NCBI RefSeq assembly: GCF_000764495.1
Contig: NZ_JRLB01000052.1
Coordinates: 1 to 35,217 of the forward strand
Origin: Nitrincola sp. A-D6
GTDB taxonomy: Bacteria; Pseudomonadota; Gammaproteobacteria; Pseudomonadales; Balneatricaceae
Length of the DNA: 35,217 nucleotides
Direction of reading: 5' to 3'
Shown here: positions 19,535 through 28,104 of the stretch, in pieces
Layout: each line of letters opens with the position of its first letter
Numbering within the stretch: the first letter of the stretch is position 1
Translations under genes and position numbers: made by a program
The notes under the pieces: model-generated
Databases searched by the model: none
Told to the model about the DNA's origin: nothing
Seen by the model: only the letters and a program-made list of their open reading frames with translations

Positions 19535-20227
19535 CTATCCCAAGTGAGCAAACTGCTTAAGTTTCTCGACTTTAAGCAATTGTTGCACATGTTCCGCAAC
19601 CTGTGGCATGCCCTCAAGTATGGCCTTGGCAACGCCAAAATCATGATGCATTGACATGGTCGTGGGCACGGCTAAACAACTAATACCGGCCGCATGCGAT
19701 GCGTTCAAACCATGTTGTGTATCTTCAATTGCAAGGCATTCAGATGCTTGCAAGCCTAATCGCTGAAGCGCAAGTAGATAGCAGTCTGGTGCGGGTTTGC
19801 TTGCATGAACATCATCCCCTGATACAACGGTAACAAAGCTATCACCGAGATTATTCGCCTTAAGGGTTGCACCGACGCTTTCTGAGCCCGCTCCTGTAAC
19901 TATGGCGAGATCTAAACCGCAAAGACGAAATTCCCTGATAGTCTCAAGTACGCCACTCATGAGTGGAAAGGCATTTCGACGTAGGTACTCGCTTGTGGCG
20001 GCATCTTTCGCTGCTGCCAACGTTTCTGGGAGCTCATCAAGCTCAAACCTATGTACTAGATCAACGACATTGGCCTTGGTGGGTACACCCGCATAGTATT
20101 GTCTGTACAGTTGCTCAGACAGCGAAACCCCATACTGAGCCAAGACAGTTTGCCATAACTCGTAGTGAACGGGTTCGGAGTCAACTAAGGTTCCATCGTG
20201 GTCAAAAAGAATGGCTCTAAGTGACAT
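19535..20227 (-). CDS. HAD-superfamily hydrolase (subfamily IA phosphatase)
   Basis: This is a cytosolic sugar-phosphate-type phosphatase or phosphomutase. Motif I is FDHDGTLVDSEP (nucleophile Asp), motif II TGAGS, motif III SKPAPD and motif IV EDTQHG. The helical cap sits between motifs I and II, as in phosphoglycolate phosphatase and beta-phosphoglucomutase. The start at 20227 (MSLRAILFDHDG) has AAAGGAAA upstream; an in-frame ATG at 20275 is less likely. 230 residues. The substrate is not determined. Confidence 0.88.
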   Translation of the reverse strand: MSLRAILFDHDGTLVDSEPVHYELWQTVLAQYGVSLSEQLYRQYYAGVPTKANVVDLVHRFELDELPETLAAAKDAATSEYLRRNAFPLMSGVLETIREFRLCGLDLAIVTGAGSESVGATLKANNLGDSFVTVVSGDDVHASKPAPDCYLLALQRLGLQASECLAIEDTQHGLNASHAAGISCLAVPTTMSMHHDFGVAKAILEGMPQVAEHVQQLLKVEKLKQFAHLG

Positions 20228-20320
20228 AAACTTGGTATTTCCTTTGGATTCTAATGTAAGGCCACTGAAGGCCAACTGCGTTGCATTTTTCTGGTTTGCC
20301 TAGTGTAACCTGAACATAAG

Positions 20321-20352
20321 CACAACGCCTTTATCATTACTTAGGCGTTGTG
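20321..20352 (-). terminator. Hairpin spanning the end of the PEP mutase-like gene
   Basis: CACAACGCCT (20321-20330) and AGGCGTTGTG (20343-20352) form a perfect ten-base-pair stem around 12 bases. The stop codon of the restored gene lies within it. No T run follows on the minus strand, so it is a terminator candidate only. Confidence 0.45.
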
Positions 20353-21182
20353 ATGACCAGCGAAAAAGGCACAAAGCTCGGCATCCGGCACTTGATCATT
20401 CGAATAGTTAAACGTGCCTCTACAGCCATTTCTTGTGCTGCCCTTCGCATGAGTGCGTAGGTGGCACGAGCGAGACTCCCACCGATACTGATACGCCGCA
20501 CTCCCAGGTCTTCAAGCTGAGAAACCGTTATGGGCTGCCCCTTGAGACCCATAACAACATTTAGCGGCGCATCGATCTCTTTAACCAGCTCAGCAATCAC
20601 TTTCGGATCCGACACACCAGGAACAAACAGGCAGTCTGCACCCGCTTCCCTATAGCTATTTGCCCTTTGCACAGCTTCCGCAAATGGATTTTTCACGCCC
20701 GTGAGATAGCAATCCGTGCGAGCAGTCAAAGTGAACGGAATGTCGCTTTCGTCTGCCACTTTACGCGCTGTACGAATTCGCTCTATAGCGAGTGGCAGGT
20801 CGAAGAGTGGAGTGGATGGATCGCCAGTAAAGTCTTCTATATTCCCCCCAATCGCTCCGGAAATAATAGCGAGCTCTATCGTCTCGGCTACCCGCTCAGG
20901 CTCTGCACCATAACCTGCTTCAAGATCCGCGCTCACAGGCACATCAACAGCACCGGCTATTTCTCGCACTCGATTGAGCATGTCCGTTCGCGTAACGGCT
21001 CCCTCATAGTCCGGAAGCCCGAGCGAGTAGGCAATGCCTGCACTCGTTGTCGCGATAGCGGAAAACCCAGCCGACGCAAGCATTCGGGCGCTACCACCAT
21101 CCCAGGCATTGGGCATCAGGAAAACCTTCGATTGAGCATGAAGATCACGGAATATTTTCGCCTTGTTAAGATGTGTGTGCAT
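20341..21182 (-). pseudogene. Isocitrate lyase/PEP mutase family enzyme, one apparent frameshift near the end
   Basis: The protein belongs to the TIM-barrel group that makes or breaks C-C or C-P bonds beside a carboxylate (PEP mutase, methylisocitrate lyase, oxaloacetate decarboxylase). Visible blocks are FLMPNAWDGGSARMLASAGF, SADLEAGYG with metal-binding acidic residues, and TARTDCYL. The last ~25 residues of the open frame do not fit. Restoring one base in the CC at 20417-20418 gives EGTFNYSNDQVPDAELCAFF and a stop at 20341, a family-like end of 280 residues. The exact reaction cannot be assigned; the KKCGHS loop of methylisocitrate lyase is absent. Confidence 0.82.
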
Positions 21183-21239
21183 ACAGGTTGCTACTCATAC
21201 CGGATAAGTTTAGGTGCACACTGGCCTTGGAAATCGCTG

Positions 21240-21901
21240 TCAGCCTTTATAACCAAGCACCGCAAAATAATGACAGGTTGTACCGCCAATAACGAACAAA
21301 TGCCAGATAAAGTGGCCATATTTCACGACTGAGTCAGTGGCAAAGAAAATCACACCGACTGTATAGGACAGACCGCCTGCTACTAACAAAAATAAGCCAG
21401 TCTGAGAGATGTTGGCCATCAACGGTTCGATTGCAATCACGATTGTCCACCCCATCAGCAGGTAAAGACTGGTGAACAGAAGGTAGTGATGTGACTTGAG
21501 GACGATCTTTAATGTGATCCCGATCAAGGCTAGCCCCCAAACAATTCCCAGCAGCAACCAGCCCCAAGAGCCGTACAGAATACCAAGCGTTAACGGCGTA
21601 TAAGTACCGGCAATCAACAGAAATATACCCGAATGCTCAATCACCCGAAACACATCCTGCTCCTGCCTGGCGATAACGCATGGTAGAGAGAGGATGCCAT
21701 ATAGAGCATCACCATGGTGGCTGAGAAAACACTACAGCCCACAATAAATGCGGGGTCTCCAAGCATCACGGCATGCTTAATAAGAAAGAAAGCACCGACC
21801 AGTGCCGCAAACATCCCTATGCCATGACTGACCGAGTTCGCAATTTCCTCTCGTGGTGTCTGTTCACGTCCTGCCATTGAAAGCGGCCTGTTCATGATCA
21901 T
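21240..21901 (-). pseudogene. Hemolysin III family membrane protein, one apparent frameshift
   Basis: This is a seven-helix membrane protein of the YqfA/HlyIII (PAQR-like) family. The first part has EEIANSVSHGIGMFAALVG and SSLYHAL; the second has RVIEHSGIFLLIAGTYTPL and FIWHLFVIGGTTCHYFAVL. The conserved histidines of these motifs fit the family's metal site. The two halves are in different frames, joined if one base is restored in CC at 21656-21657, giving 220 residues. The family name comes from a Bacillus cytolysin; the normal role in gammaproteobacteria is unclear. The start is at 21901 or 21895, with no strong ribosome site. Confidence 0.87.
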
Positions 21902-21957
21902 TTTTTATGGCGATTTAAGATCCCTATACCCATCGTCAGATACGGTTTTGTGATGAA

Positions 21958-22566
21958 TCAGGCTTTTGCTGCCTTGAATTGACTGGTCTCGATAATTTCA
22001 CAAAAAACACGCATTAGCTCCGGATCGTACTTTTCTCCGGTTTCCTCATGCAATATAGCCATGATTTCCTGGTGGGTTCTGACATGATGATATGACCTTG
22101 TCACCGATATTGCATCATAGCTGTCAGCAATGCTGATGATACGGGAGCCTATCGGAATATTCTCTCCTGCAAGTTTATCTGGATAGCCCATTCCGTTGTA
22201 ATGCTCATGGTGGTGCCGAATCAACTGGGCAGCCTGTTTGGAACCTGTCAGTTCAGTGGCGAGCATTATCTCCTCTCCGATTTCGGAGTGTCGTTTCATT
22301 ATTTCCCACTCAGTTTTATCAAGTTGAGAAGGCTTAAACAGGATATTATCAGGTATTCCGATTTTACCTATGTCATGGAACGCAGCAGCAACAATAAGGG
22401 TATTAATCTCTGTATGTGACAGACCACAGGATTTCCCAATGCTTGCAGAAAGGCCTTGCACACGATCGGAGTGAAGTTGTGTTGACAGGTCGCGATAACC
22501 CAGAGCAACCGACAAGGCTTTGGTGTACTTGATCAGGGCATTAAAAGCCTCATCTTCCAGATTCAT
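21958..22566 (-). CDS. HD-GYP domain protein, probable cyclic-di-GMP phosphodiesterase
   Basis: The 202 residues are almost entirely one HD-GYP domain: metal-binding His64-Asp65 in FHDIGKIGIPD, HHHEHYNGMGYP with the GYP motif at 127-129, and IPIGSRIISIADSYDAI. All residues needed to open c-di-GMP appear present. There is no receiver, PAS or membrane domain, only a short helical N-terminal segment, so the control input is not evident. GGAGAG precedes the ATG. It would act in the cytosol to lower c-di-GMP and favour motility over adhesion, by family inference. Confidence 0.88.
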   Translation of the reverse strand: MNLEDEAFNALIKYTKALSVALGYRDLSTQLHSDRVQGLSASIGKSCGLSHTEINTLIVAAAFHDIGKIGIPDNILFKPSQLDKTEWEIMKRHSEIGEEIMLATELTGSKQAAQLIRHHHEHYNGMGYPDKLAGENIPIGSRIISIADSYDAISVTRSYHHVRTHQEIMAILHEETGEKYDPELMRVFCEIIETSQFKAAKA

Positions 22567-22720
22567 ATGATCTCTCCGGGTATCTCAAGCCAGCCATAAC
22601 GGCGCAAGCTTGCAAGCATCCTGCGTATTTAAACTCAGTTAAGTATAGATCAAACTTCAGACTCAACCTTTGATGCACATGAGGCATTTTACGCCCAAGA
22701 GGTTGCGAGATTAACTGTCA

Positions 22721-23005
22721 TTAATACACTGATATTACTGTATTTTCTACCACCGTATTAGCTTCTGCTCGTTCAATGATTTTCAATAATACAGATTGAA
22801 TCGCTTCATCTTCTCGAACATCTTTTTCACTCGTAAATCGTTGTATTTGAGGCTCTGCATTCTCTTCAGATAAAAAAGTAATGACCACTTCTGTTGCAAA
22901 ACTCGTAGTTTTACCAAAGTAGTCTAATGATATTTGCGGATAGCCTTTGAAACCTCGCTTAACACGTTTCGATATGCGTTTTTTCGCTTTATCCACATTC
23001 ACCAT
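22721..23005 (-). CDS. Conserved hypothetical protein
   Basis: I do not recognise a named family. The 94-residue protein starts with a basic stretch (KAKKRISKRVKRGFKGYPQ) and then forms a likely alpha/beta domain (SLDYFGKTTSFATEVVITFL) with an acidic C-terminal part. ATG 23005 is chosen because AAAGGATTCA precedes it. An upstream in-frame extension to 23161 looks non-coding in that frame because it overlaps a different coding-like remnant. It has no signal peptide. The gap to the HD-GYP gene (22567-22720) shows nothing assignable. Confidence 0.6.
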   Translation of the reverse strand: MVNVDKAKKRISKRVKRGFKGYPQISLDYFGKTTSFATEVVITFLSEENAEPQIQRFTSEKDVREDEAIQSVLLKIIERAEANTVVENTVISVY

Positions 23006-23198
23006 TGAATCCTTTTGATTGCTGAGCCCAATAAATATAACGCTGTAACGCGTTGGAGGCAAAGGCATCTTTGCCTGGTGCCGCACGAAACTTTTCCGGA
23101 GCGTCTTCAGTCCAACTAAAATATTCAGGGTCCCCAGCTCAAAAGTACTGATAGACGCCACCGTCGATCAATCCTCTTCTCGCCCAACAAGGAGTTCA
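22989..23198 (-). pseudogene. Coding-like remnant upstream of the 94-residue protein
   Basis: A minus-strand frame reads DGGVYQYF, then a TGA where Trp would fit, then AGDPEYFSWTEDAPEKF and onward to LQRYIYWAQQSKGFNGECG and a TAA at 22989-22991, overlapping the next start as in an operon. The composition strongly resembles a real protein. It may be a gene inactivated by a nonsense change and lacking its beginning. A hairpin, AGGCAAAG/CTTTGCCT, falls at 23057-23076. I do not recognise the family. Confidence 0.35.
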
Positions 23199-23201
23199 GG
23201 C

Positions 23202-23576
23202 TCATCGAGGATCTGAGTGGTGAATCACAACTTTCGGAGCTGGAGCAACACCCATTTTATAAACATTCCACTGACGATCTGTAGGTGGTAATTCATCTTC
23301 ACAGGTAATTTCGTATGCCAGATGCCCATCCAGGCGGCAAATTCGCCAGGATTTAAATCCGATTGAGTAAGATATCGCCGGACTTCTGGCAGCCTTACCA
23401 TCAGCACGATCCCATGCCAGCTTACCGTTCCAATAACCACGGCTAGACATAACATTTGCCTCTGATTTGGTTGGAGGAGCCTCTGAAGGGACATAAAGGC
23501 CGTCGACCTCTGGCAATCCAGAGCCGGATACTTCGATGAATAGAGTGTTCGCGGGAAGTTTATTCATCTCTGTCAT
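23202..23576 (-). CDS. Hypothetical protein, predicted beta-rich
   Basis: The 124-residue protein is rich in Trp, Tyr and short predicted strands (VSGSGLPEVDGLYVPSEAP, YWNGKLAWDR, KSWRICRLDGHLAYEI). It has no signal peptide and no cysteine motif. The pattern of a G-L-P-E-V-D-G-L-Y start with later W-N-G and I-C-R-L blocks suggests a small repeat-like beta fold, but I cannot name it. AAGG lies about ten bases before the ATG. After the stop an overlapping frame continues as TQILDEPELLVGREED, so the true C terminus could be longer if a base is wrong there. Confidence 0.55.
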   Translation of the reverse strand: MTEMNKLPANTLFIEVSGSGLPEVDGLYVPSEAPPTKSEANVMSSRGYWNGKLAWDRADGKAARSPAISYSIGFKSWRICRLDGHLAYEITCEDELPPTDRQWNVYKMGVAPAPKVVIHHSDPR

Positions 23577-23641
23577 ATATTATATCCTTGTAGATTAAAT
23601 TGAGTTTAAACAAATTCTCTATTGCTGCATAACGACCAAGA

Positions 23642-24196
23642 TCACCTGCGGGCAGGGTCAGGTGCAGCGCCTGGTTCGGCGTGACCAACCACGCCTATGA
23701 GACTAGATTCGTCCTCGCCAGCGTCGGCACCTACCACGTTGATTGAGCCATCAGTCTCCAGCACGACCGCTTTCACCTGGCCCAGCGAGCCAATCCCGGC
23801 CGCCCGCACTGCTGCCTGCACCTCTGCCTCGGTAACCCGCGCTTGTCGCAGGGCTGCAGGCAGAAACTCACCGCGATACATGAGCATAACTGGATCGCCG
23901 GTCACCGCCTGTCGCACCCACTTCGCGCGGACGCTTGACCAGGTAACCACGAATTGGAGCCCGATCAGCAACGCAAAGGCCAGCGCCCCGTCGGCCAGGG
24001 GAACATCCTTCGTCAGCAGCACAGTGGCCAGAGTCGAGCCGAGGGCGACAGTCACAACCAAGTCGAAGGCGTTCATCTTGGAAAGCGTCCTTTTACCAGA
24101 GAGACGCAGGAAAACGACCAGCACGACGTAGGCTAGCAGACCGACAACCAGCGTGCGAATTAAGCTTTCCCAACTGCTGAAAAATATCAGTTCCAA
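23642..24196 (-). CDS. DUF421/YetF-like membrane protein
   Basis: The 184 residues have three N-terminal transmembrane helices, with the family signature RLSGKRTLSKMNAFDLVVTVALGS, then a soluble domain (MLMYRGEFLPAALRQARVTE and a strand-rich end) typical of DUF421/YetF. The protein sits in the inner membrane with the second domain probably cytosolic; its role is unknown in most bacteria, though YetF relatives affect spore or stress physiology. The base composition is GC-rich compared with the genes to its left, like the peroxide operon to its right. Confidence 0.85.
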   Translation of the reverse strand: MELIFFSSWESLIRTLVVGLLAYVVLVVFLRLSGKRTLSKMNAFDLVVTVALGSTLATVLLTKDVPLADGALAFALLIGLQFVVTWSSVRAKWVRQAVTGDPVMLMYRGEFLPAALRQARVTEAEVQAAVRAAGIGSLGQVKAVVLETDGSINVVGADAGEDESSLIGVVGHAEPGAAPDPARR

Positions 24197-24253
24197 TTAG
24201 CCTCTCCTGCTACCGAGTGGAGTTTAGTTGTATAGACGGAGTCAATACCCACT

Positions 24254-24272
24254 TAATTTAGCGCTTAAATTA
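24254..24272. promoter_or_regulatory. Inverted repeat upstream of the DUF421 gene
   Basis: TAATTTA (24254-24260) and TAAATTA (24266-24272) flank GCGCT about 60 bases before the DUF421 start. It is an AT-rich operator-like palindrome in the only AT-rich stretch of this GC-rich block. No known regulator is assigned. Confidence 0.3.
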
Positions 24273-24391
24273 GATTATTTTCAAGGCAGGGGCTACTGTC
24301 CGAGGCATAACGCCCGCTTGAAGATTCCGAAACCCGCTTGATTAAGCACCGCAAACGGGTGGGGGTTCAGCACCACTTTCTTTCGCCCGCC

Positions 24392-25771
24392 CTATTCGTC
24401 CCACTCACCGGCACCCAGCCACTTGAGTGCTGTCAGTGACGGCATGAACATATACTCGCCGCCCTTCATGACATTAAAAGTTGGGACTGCGTTGATCCGT
24501 TTTCGAGCCGGTTTCTGAGGGATCGTAAAGCGTCCTCCGTCACTCTCCTGAAGACTGACAATAGGATCGCGTTCATCGCCAAGATCGACGAAGTTTCCGC
24601 CGTTGATCCATTCCTGCTGCATGAATTCGATTGTGTCGAATGCCCGCGCGCTGATGAAGATAAAGAACAGACCGCGATCCTCAGCGGCATCGTCCGCCTG
24701 CGTCACGTCCCGACTCCATTTCGGTCCATAAGTGGAAGAACGGCGAATGATACGGTGGATGTGCACATCGGTCAGTATCGTAACCTGGCTGTCGCGCGGG
24801 TTCAGGCGGCGCATGTGACTCGAATGTGGGCACATGAGCCCCCTGCGGTCGTCTGAAAAGTCGAAGTCATTGTTGCGCTGTGAATCGGCACCGAGCTTCT
24901 CGTCATCCCGGTCGGGAGACAAGACCAGCGGCGCACCGCCTCGCCAGCGTCCGAACATTTTCGCGCCGATTAAATCCTGGCCATCCTCGTCGGCAGCCTG
25001 TGATTTCAGGTAGTCGTTGAAGGCCCCGACGCGACTTGCATATTTTCGCAAAACCACGAACGACCCGTTGCGGCCAAGCGGTCCAGGAACGGGCATGCCA
25101 AGCGGCGCGCCGGTCTCACTTTTCTCGCCCAGAATAAATTCTCCGGGGGCAACCGCGCGTTCCTGGCCCGGCTGCGCATCCACGCCTGCTCCTTTTACCG
25201 TCGGCTGGGAAATGGAATCGCGATATCCGAAAGGGTTCGCTGCGGATTCGTCGGCCCCGAATTCATGGGTTCCCATGAGTGTCACGCCTGTCGATTGATT
25301 GAGAATTTCTCGTGCCGTGACGTCCGCTGCTTTAAGGGCGGATTTGTCGATGGCATAGATGGTCAGGGCGATATGGCAGTTTCCCGGCTTATACGCCTCG
25401 TCCCAGTTTTCCGGTGCGTTCGGACCGTGATCGAGCAGTTGCCCAGCGCGACCGGCCATTCCTTCCTGGAACTGGATCGGAAACGACTTGAGCGACTTCT
25501 CAGGCAGCCCTAGCGCCTCGAGACCGGCATGGCTGATCGCCACCCCGGTCCATGACGATAGGTTCTCTGCCCAGTCCCGCGCAGACGGGATATGCGGCGC
25601 CAGACGCGCGAGTAGATCACGACCACCGGCGACATCTTCGATATGCAGCATGGCATGGATCCCGACGTAGGGCTCCGGGCGCGACCGCAGAATCATGGCC
25701 TGAATGTCATCCAGTTCAAGCTTCACATCTTCCCGGCGGAAGAGTGCTTTCATGTTGGCGATGATAGACAT
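24392..25771 (-). CDS. DyP-type heme peroxidase
   Basis: Dye-decolorising peroxidases use heme and hydrogen peroxide to oxidise bulky substrates. The 459-residue protein has the distal acid motif as GYRDSISQP (Asp185; usually GxxDG), the proximal heme ligand in CPHSSHMRRLNPR (likely His319) and a distal arginine in RIIRRSSTYG (about residue 344). FIFISARAFDTIEFMQQEWI near the C terminus is also typical. There is no export signal. Its start overlaps the stop of the upstream gene by one base, so it is translationally coupled with the middle gene of the operon. Confidence 0.9.
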   Translation of the reverse strand: MSIIANMKALFRREDVKLELDDIQAMILRSRPEPYVGIHAMLHIEDVAGGRDLLARLAPHIPSARDWAENLSSWTGVAISHAGLEALGLPEKSLKSFPIQFQEGMAGRAGQLLDHGPNAPENWDEAYKPGNCHIALTIYAIDKSALKAADVTAREILNQSTGVTLMGTHEFGADESAANPFGYRDSISQPTVKGAGVDAQPGQERAVAPGEFILGEKSETGAPLGMPVPGPLGRNGSFVVLRKYASRVGAFNDYLKSQAADEDGQDLIGAKMFGRWRGGAPLVLSPDRDDEKLGADSQRNNDFDFSDDRRGLMCPHSSHMRRLNPRDSQVTILTDVHIHRIIRRSSTYGPKWSRDVTQADDAAEDRGLFFIFISARAFDTIEFMQQEWINGGNFVDLGDERDPIVSLQESDGGRFTIPQKPARKRINAVPTFNVMKGGEYMFMPSLTALKWLGAGEWDE

Positions 25772-26466
25772 CAGTAATCCACGCCTTCGGGTTGGGAAAT
25801 ATTTTCGGTCAGGGCGTCAAGCGCTGCAAGGGTATCGGGGTCCAGATCCTGACGAGTCGACATCGCGTCAAGGAACGTGTCAAGCGCCTCTTCCGTGCGT
25901 TGCAGTCGGCGACAATCGACCACGGTTACCTGCGGATTGGCAACGAACCATCCGGAGGCGTTAATTTGCAGGCCGAGAATATAATCCTTGCACTTGGGAC
26001 TGGTGATCCCCGGCCAGCCTTCGAGATTGTCGAAAAGCAGGTTCATCAGATCAGGAATCTTTGTCACGAAATCGTTGATGTAGGTGTCCCAATCCCCATC
26101 ATAGGCCGTCGCGAAGAGCAGGCGCGTATTGTTATCGAAAAAAACGAAGCGCATGTCGTGCAGGGTCGAAACTTTCTGGGCGCCGTCCATGTTGCCATTC
26201 GTCAAGTCAAAAATGCGCTGCAACCGCTCGGCACCGCCTGGTTTGAGTGTGCCCATCGCGGTGAGTTCCGACACCTTGCCCGACCGCATCCCGGCACGCC
26301 CGGCCGAATCTGCGCTGCCTTTTAGTTCTGGATTGTGATCGCGGATCATCGCCTCCAGCGCAATCTTGGCGAGCTGCGGGGCATCCTGCACAGCAGCGTC
26401 AATTCGTCGCCGGATTTTTTCCAAGCGGGCTTCATCTTCCAGACGGGGGTCATCGGGTTTGGTCAT
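25771..26466 (-). CDS. Hypothetical protein of the catalase-DyP operon
   Basis: The 231-residue protein lies between the catalase-like and DyP genes. A helical N terminus (LEKIRRRIDAAVQDAPQLAKI) precedes an alpha/beta domain with TLHDMRFVFFDNN and LLFATAYDGDWDTYINDF. No heme-binding or catalytic motif is evident. Similar proteins accompany DyP/catalase pairs, as I recall from family context, so a role in peroxide metabolism or substrate delivery is inferred. It overlaps the DyP start by one base, and a 44-base gap separates it from the catalase-like gene. Confidence 0.65.
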   Translation of the reverse strand: MTKPDDPRLEDEARLEKIRRRIDAAVQDAPQLAKIALEAMIRDHNPELKGSADSAGRAGMRSGKVSELTAMGTLKPGGAERLQRIFDLTNGNMDGAQKVSTLHDMRFVFFDNNTRLLFATAYDGDWDTYINDFVTKIPDLMNLLFDNLEGWPGITSPKCKDYILGLQINASGWFVANPQVTVVDCRRLQRTEEALDTFLDAMSTRQDLDPDTLAALDALTENISQPEGVDY

Positions 26467-26510
26467 GGGGTCTCCGTGGTAGAAAAAAACTTAATTTATG
26501 GCGGATCCCG

Positions 26511-27599
26511 TCAATCGGGGACTTGGTCGAGGCTGTCAGGCTCCCGGCGTTCGACAGCGTTGCCGGTATGACGAAAAGCGGTCGAGCGCTCATAGGCGAG
26601 CTTGCGCACCCGCATAATGGAGCCCAGCGGACGATGCGCCTCGATGCCGTTCCACGGGCTGAATGACAGGACGTCGTCGCCATAGACGCGCCGGGCGGGA
26701 CTAAAGGAATCCTGTGGGTCGATAGTCAGCGTCGCAATGCTTTCTTGCGGTGCCAGCGATTCCTCCCACAATACTGCCGCATCCTCGACCGGCATCTTGT
26801 CAAGATCGACGCAGAGTTGAGCCCGCAAATCATATTCTGCGCCATCAGATGAAAAGAACTCTCTGACAACATCACGCATGGTGGAATGCCCGTCGACCTC
26901 GACCAGCTCCCCGGTCAGGGACCGGACATTGTCAGACTTCGGTTGCAGCGAAAGTTTTGCGACATGGGCGCCATACCGTATTGCCGCTTGGGTATGATAG
27001 GTCTCACCGAGGATGTTGTTGTTGTCGCGAGCGAGACCTTGAAGTGTCGCTCCGGGAGTCTTGCCGAGCGCCTCAACGAAGTTTTCGGACGCGCGTGCAG
27101 TGCCTGCGACGATCCTCTGGAAAAAATCGGGTGTTTGCGCGTTCTTTTCCAGAAGCCCGAGGAGTTTTTTATATTTGGCAACCGTTCCGAAGGCGATCAC
27201 GGGGAAGTTCACCATCAGTAAATCCTGATTCCGGCCATCGAGTTCCGGGATCAGCCGTTCGCCCTCGACCCCGATCACTTTGATCGCGAATCCGCGCGGG
27301 GCTGGCACTTTATCGGAATGAATGTCACCGGGTGCCGACGACAAACGAACCATCACTTCGTAACTACATGGTTGGGAGAAGATCCCTTGGGCCAAATGCG
27401 CAGGGAGATTCTCCCGTACGGTAAGCCGTGCCTTGAGGACCGCATGGCTCTTCGAATGCGCATCGCGGTGGGCATGGCGATGGCGATCCATACTGGCACG
27501 CTGCGAGGCCGCCATCATCGCAAGAATATCGTTAACGATCTGTGACTCGTCATCGCCTATTGTTTCAACGCTGGGCGAATAATGGATAGGATTGAACAT
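26511..27599 (-). CDS. Catalase-like heme protein (y4iL-like)
   Basis: The protein belongs to the shortened catalase group similar to Rhizobium y4iL. The 362 residues include the N-terminal histidine region (HRHAHRDAHSKSHAVLKARL), VRLSSAPGDI, PAPRGFAIKVIGV and NQDLLMVNFPVIAF, which line the heme pocket in catalases, and end with a region that should carry the proximal heme ligand (SFSPWNGIEAHRPLGSIMR). The start at 27599 follows TAGGAG; an earlier ATG at 27635 adds a cysteine-rich lead without support. Its activity may be peroxidase or oxygenase rather than true catalase. Confidence 0.83.
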   Translation of the reverse strand: MFNPIHYSPSVETIGDDESQIVNDILAMMAASQRASMDRHRHAHRDAHSKSHAVLKARLTVRENLPAHLAQGIFSQPCSYEVMVRLSSAPGDIHSDKVPAPRGFAIKVIGVEGERLIPELDGRNQDLLMVNFPVIAFGTVAKYKKLLGLLEKNAQTPDFFQRIVAGTARASENFVEALGKTPGATLQGLARDNNNILGETYHTQAAIRYGAHVAKLSLQPKSDNVRSLTGELVEVDGHSTMRDVVREFFSSDGAEYDLRAQLCVDLDKMPVEDAAVLWEESLAPQESIATLTIDPQDSFSPARRVYGDDVLSFSPWNGIEAHRPLGSIMRVRKLAYERSTAFRHTGNAVERREPDSLDQVPD

Positions 27600-27756
27600 A
27601 CGGGCTCCTAGGACATAGCTTTTGCAGCAGTCCATGCAACTGTATGCCTGTGCCCGACGGCAGTCGGTGTGTTATCGAACTGAAAGCAGCATCCGCATTC
27701 TTTGGCTACTGCTGCGATGGCTGTGCTTGGTTTAGTTATGTGCTTGATACCTATAA

Positions 27757-27975
27757 TCAGAGCCCACTTTCTACCATCCCTTTAACTTTATGCGCCTTTT
27801 CAAAATGATCTAGCTCGTGCGTCTGAATCCACCAAGTCGCAGCCTCCATTAGCAGTTTTGGGTTATCATTCTTGTTCGCGAAGAATGCATAAAAAGAGAC
27901 GCCTACTGAATCACCTTTTGAAGCTATTTTTTTGTTGCAGACTTCGATTATCCTGGATCTGAGCTCGCTTCTCAT
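27757..27975 (-). CDS. Small hypothetical protein, possible last integron cassette
   Basis: I do not recognise this 72-residue protein. It is helical with a conserved-looking core, GVSFYAFFANKNDNPKLLMEAATWWIQTH, and no signal peptide or cysteine cluster other than one Cys. It lies directly left of the first attC site, in the same direction as most cassettes, as expected for a distal cassette. No convincing attC follows it on its left side (27600-27756), only a GTTATG-like half site, so the array may end here or the site has decayed. Confidence 0.55.
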   Translation of the reverse strand: MRSELRSRIIEVCNKKIASKGDSVGVSFYAFFANKNDNPKLLMEAATWWIQTHELDHFEKAHKVKGMVESGL

Positions 27976-28009
27976 TTATTTGTTCGTTCCCGTTGTCAGT
28001 TAGTTGAGC

Positions 28010-28083
28010 ATATAACGCCGCCAGTATGCGCGGCTATGTAGTGGAGGCGAAGCCGCAACGAGCCACACCTACGATTGTTACAA
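28010..28083 (-). repeat. attC site 1
   Basis: The ends are ATATAAC (28010-28016) and GTTACAA (28077-28083) on the plus strand. The inner arms contain GCGCGGC and GAAGCCGC, and the core is shared with attC sites 5 and 10 (GTAGTGGAGGCGAAGCCGC here). It follows the VOC gene in the gene direction. R-box matches are imperfect, but the position, core and pairing support it. Confidence 0.7.
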
Positions 28084-28104
28084 ACCGTTGCATATCGCCA
28101 ACAG

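Noticed and set aside
24304..24380. attC-like end after the DyP gene (GGCATAACGCCCGC)
   Set aside because: Only one R-box-like end is present; the opposite end lacks a matching GTTA box and the inner repeats are direct, not inverted.
27600..27756. Possible attC after the 72-residue gene
   Set aside because: There are GTTATC and GTTATG boxes in the same orientation and a GCAGCA/TGCTGC pairing, but no TAAC partner, so no complete site can be drawn.
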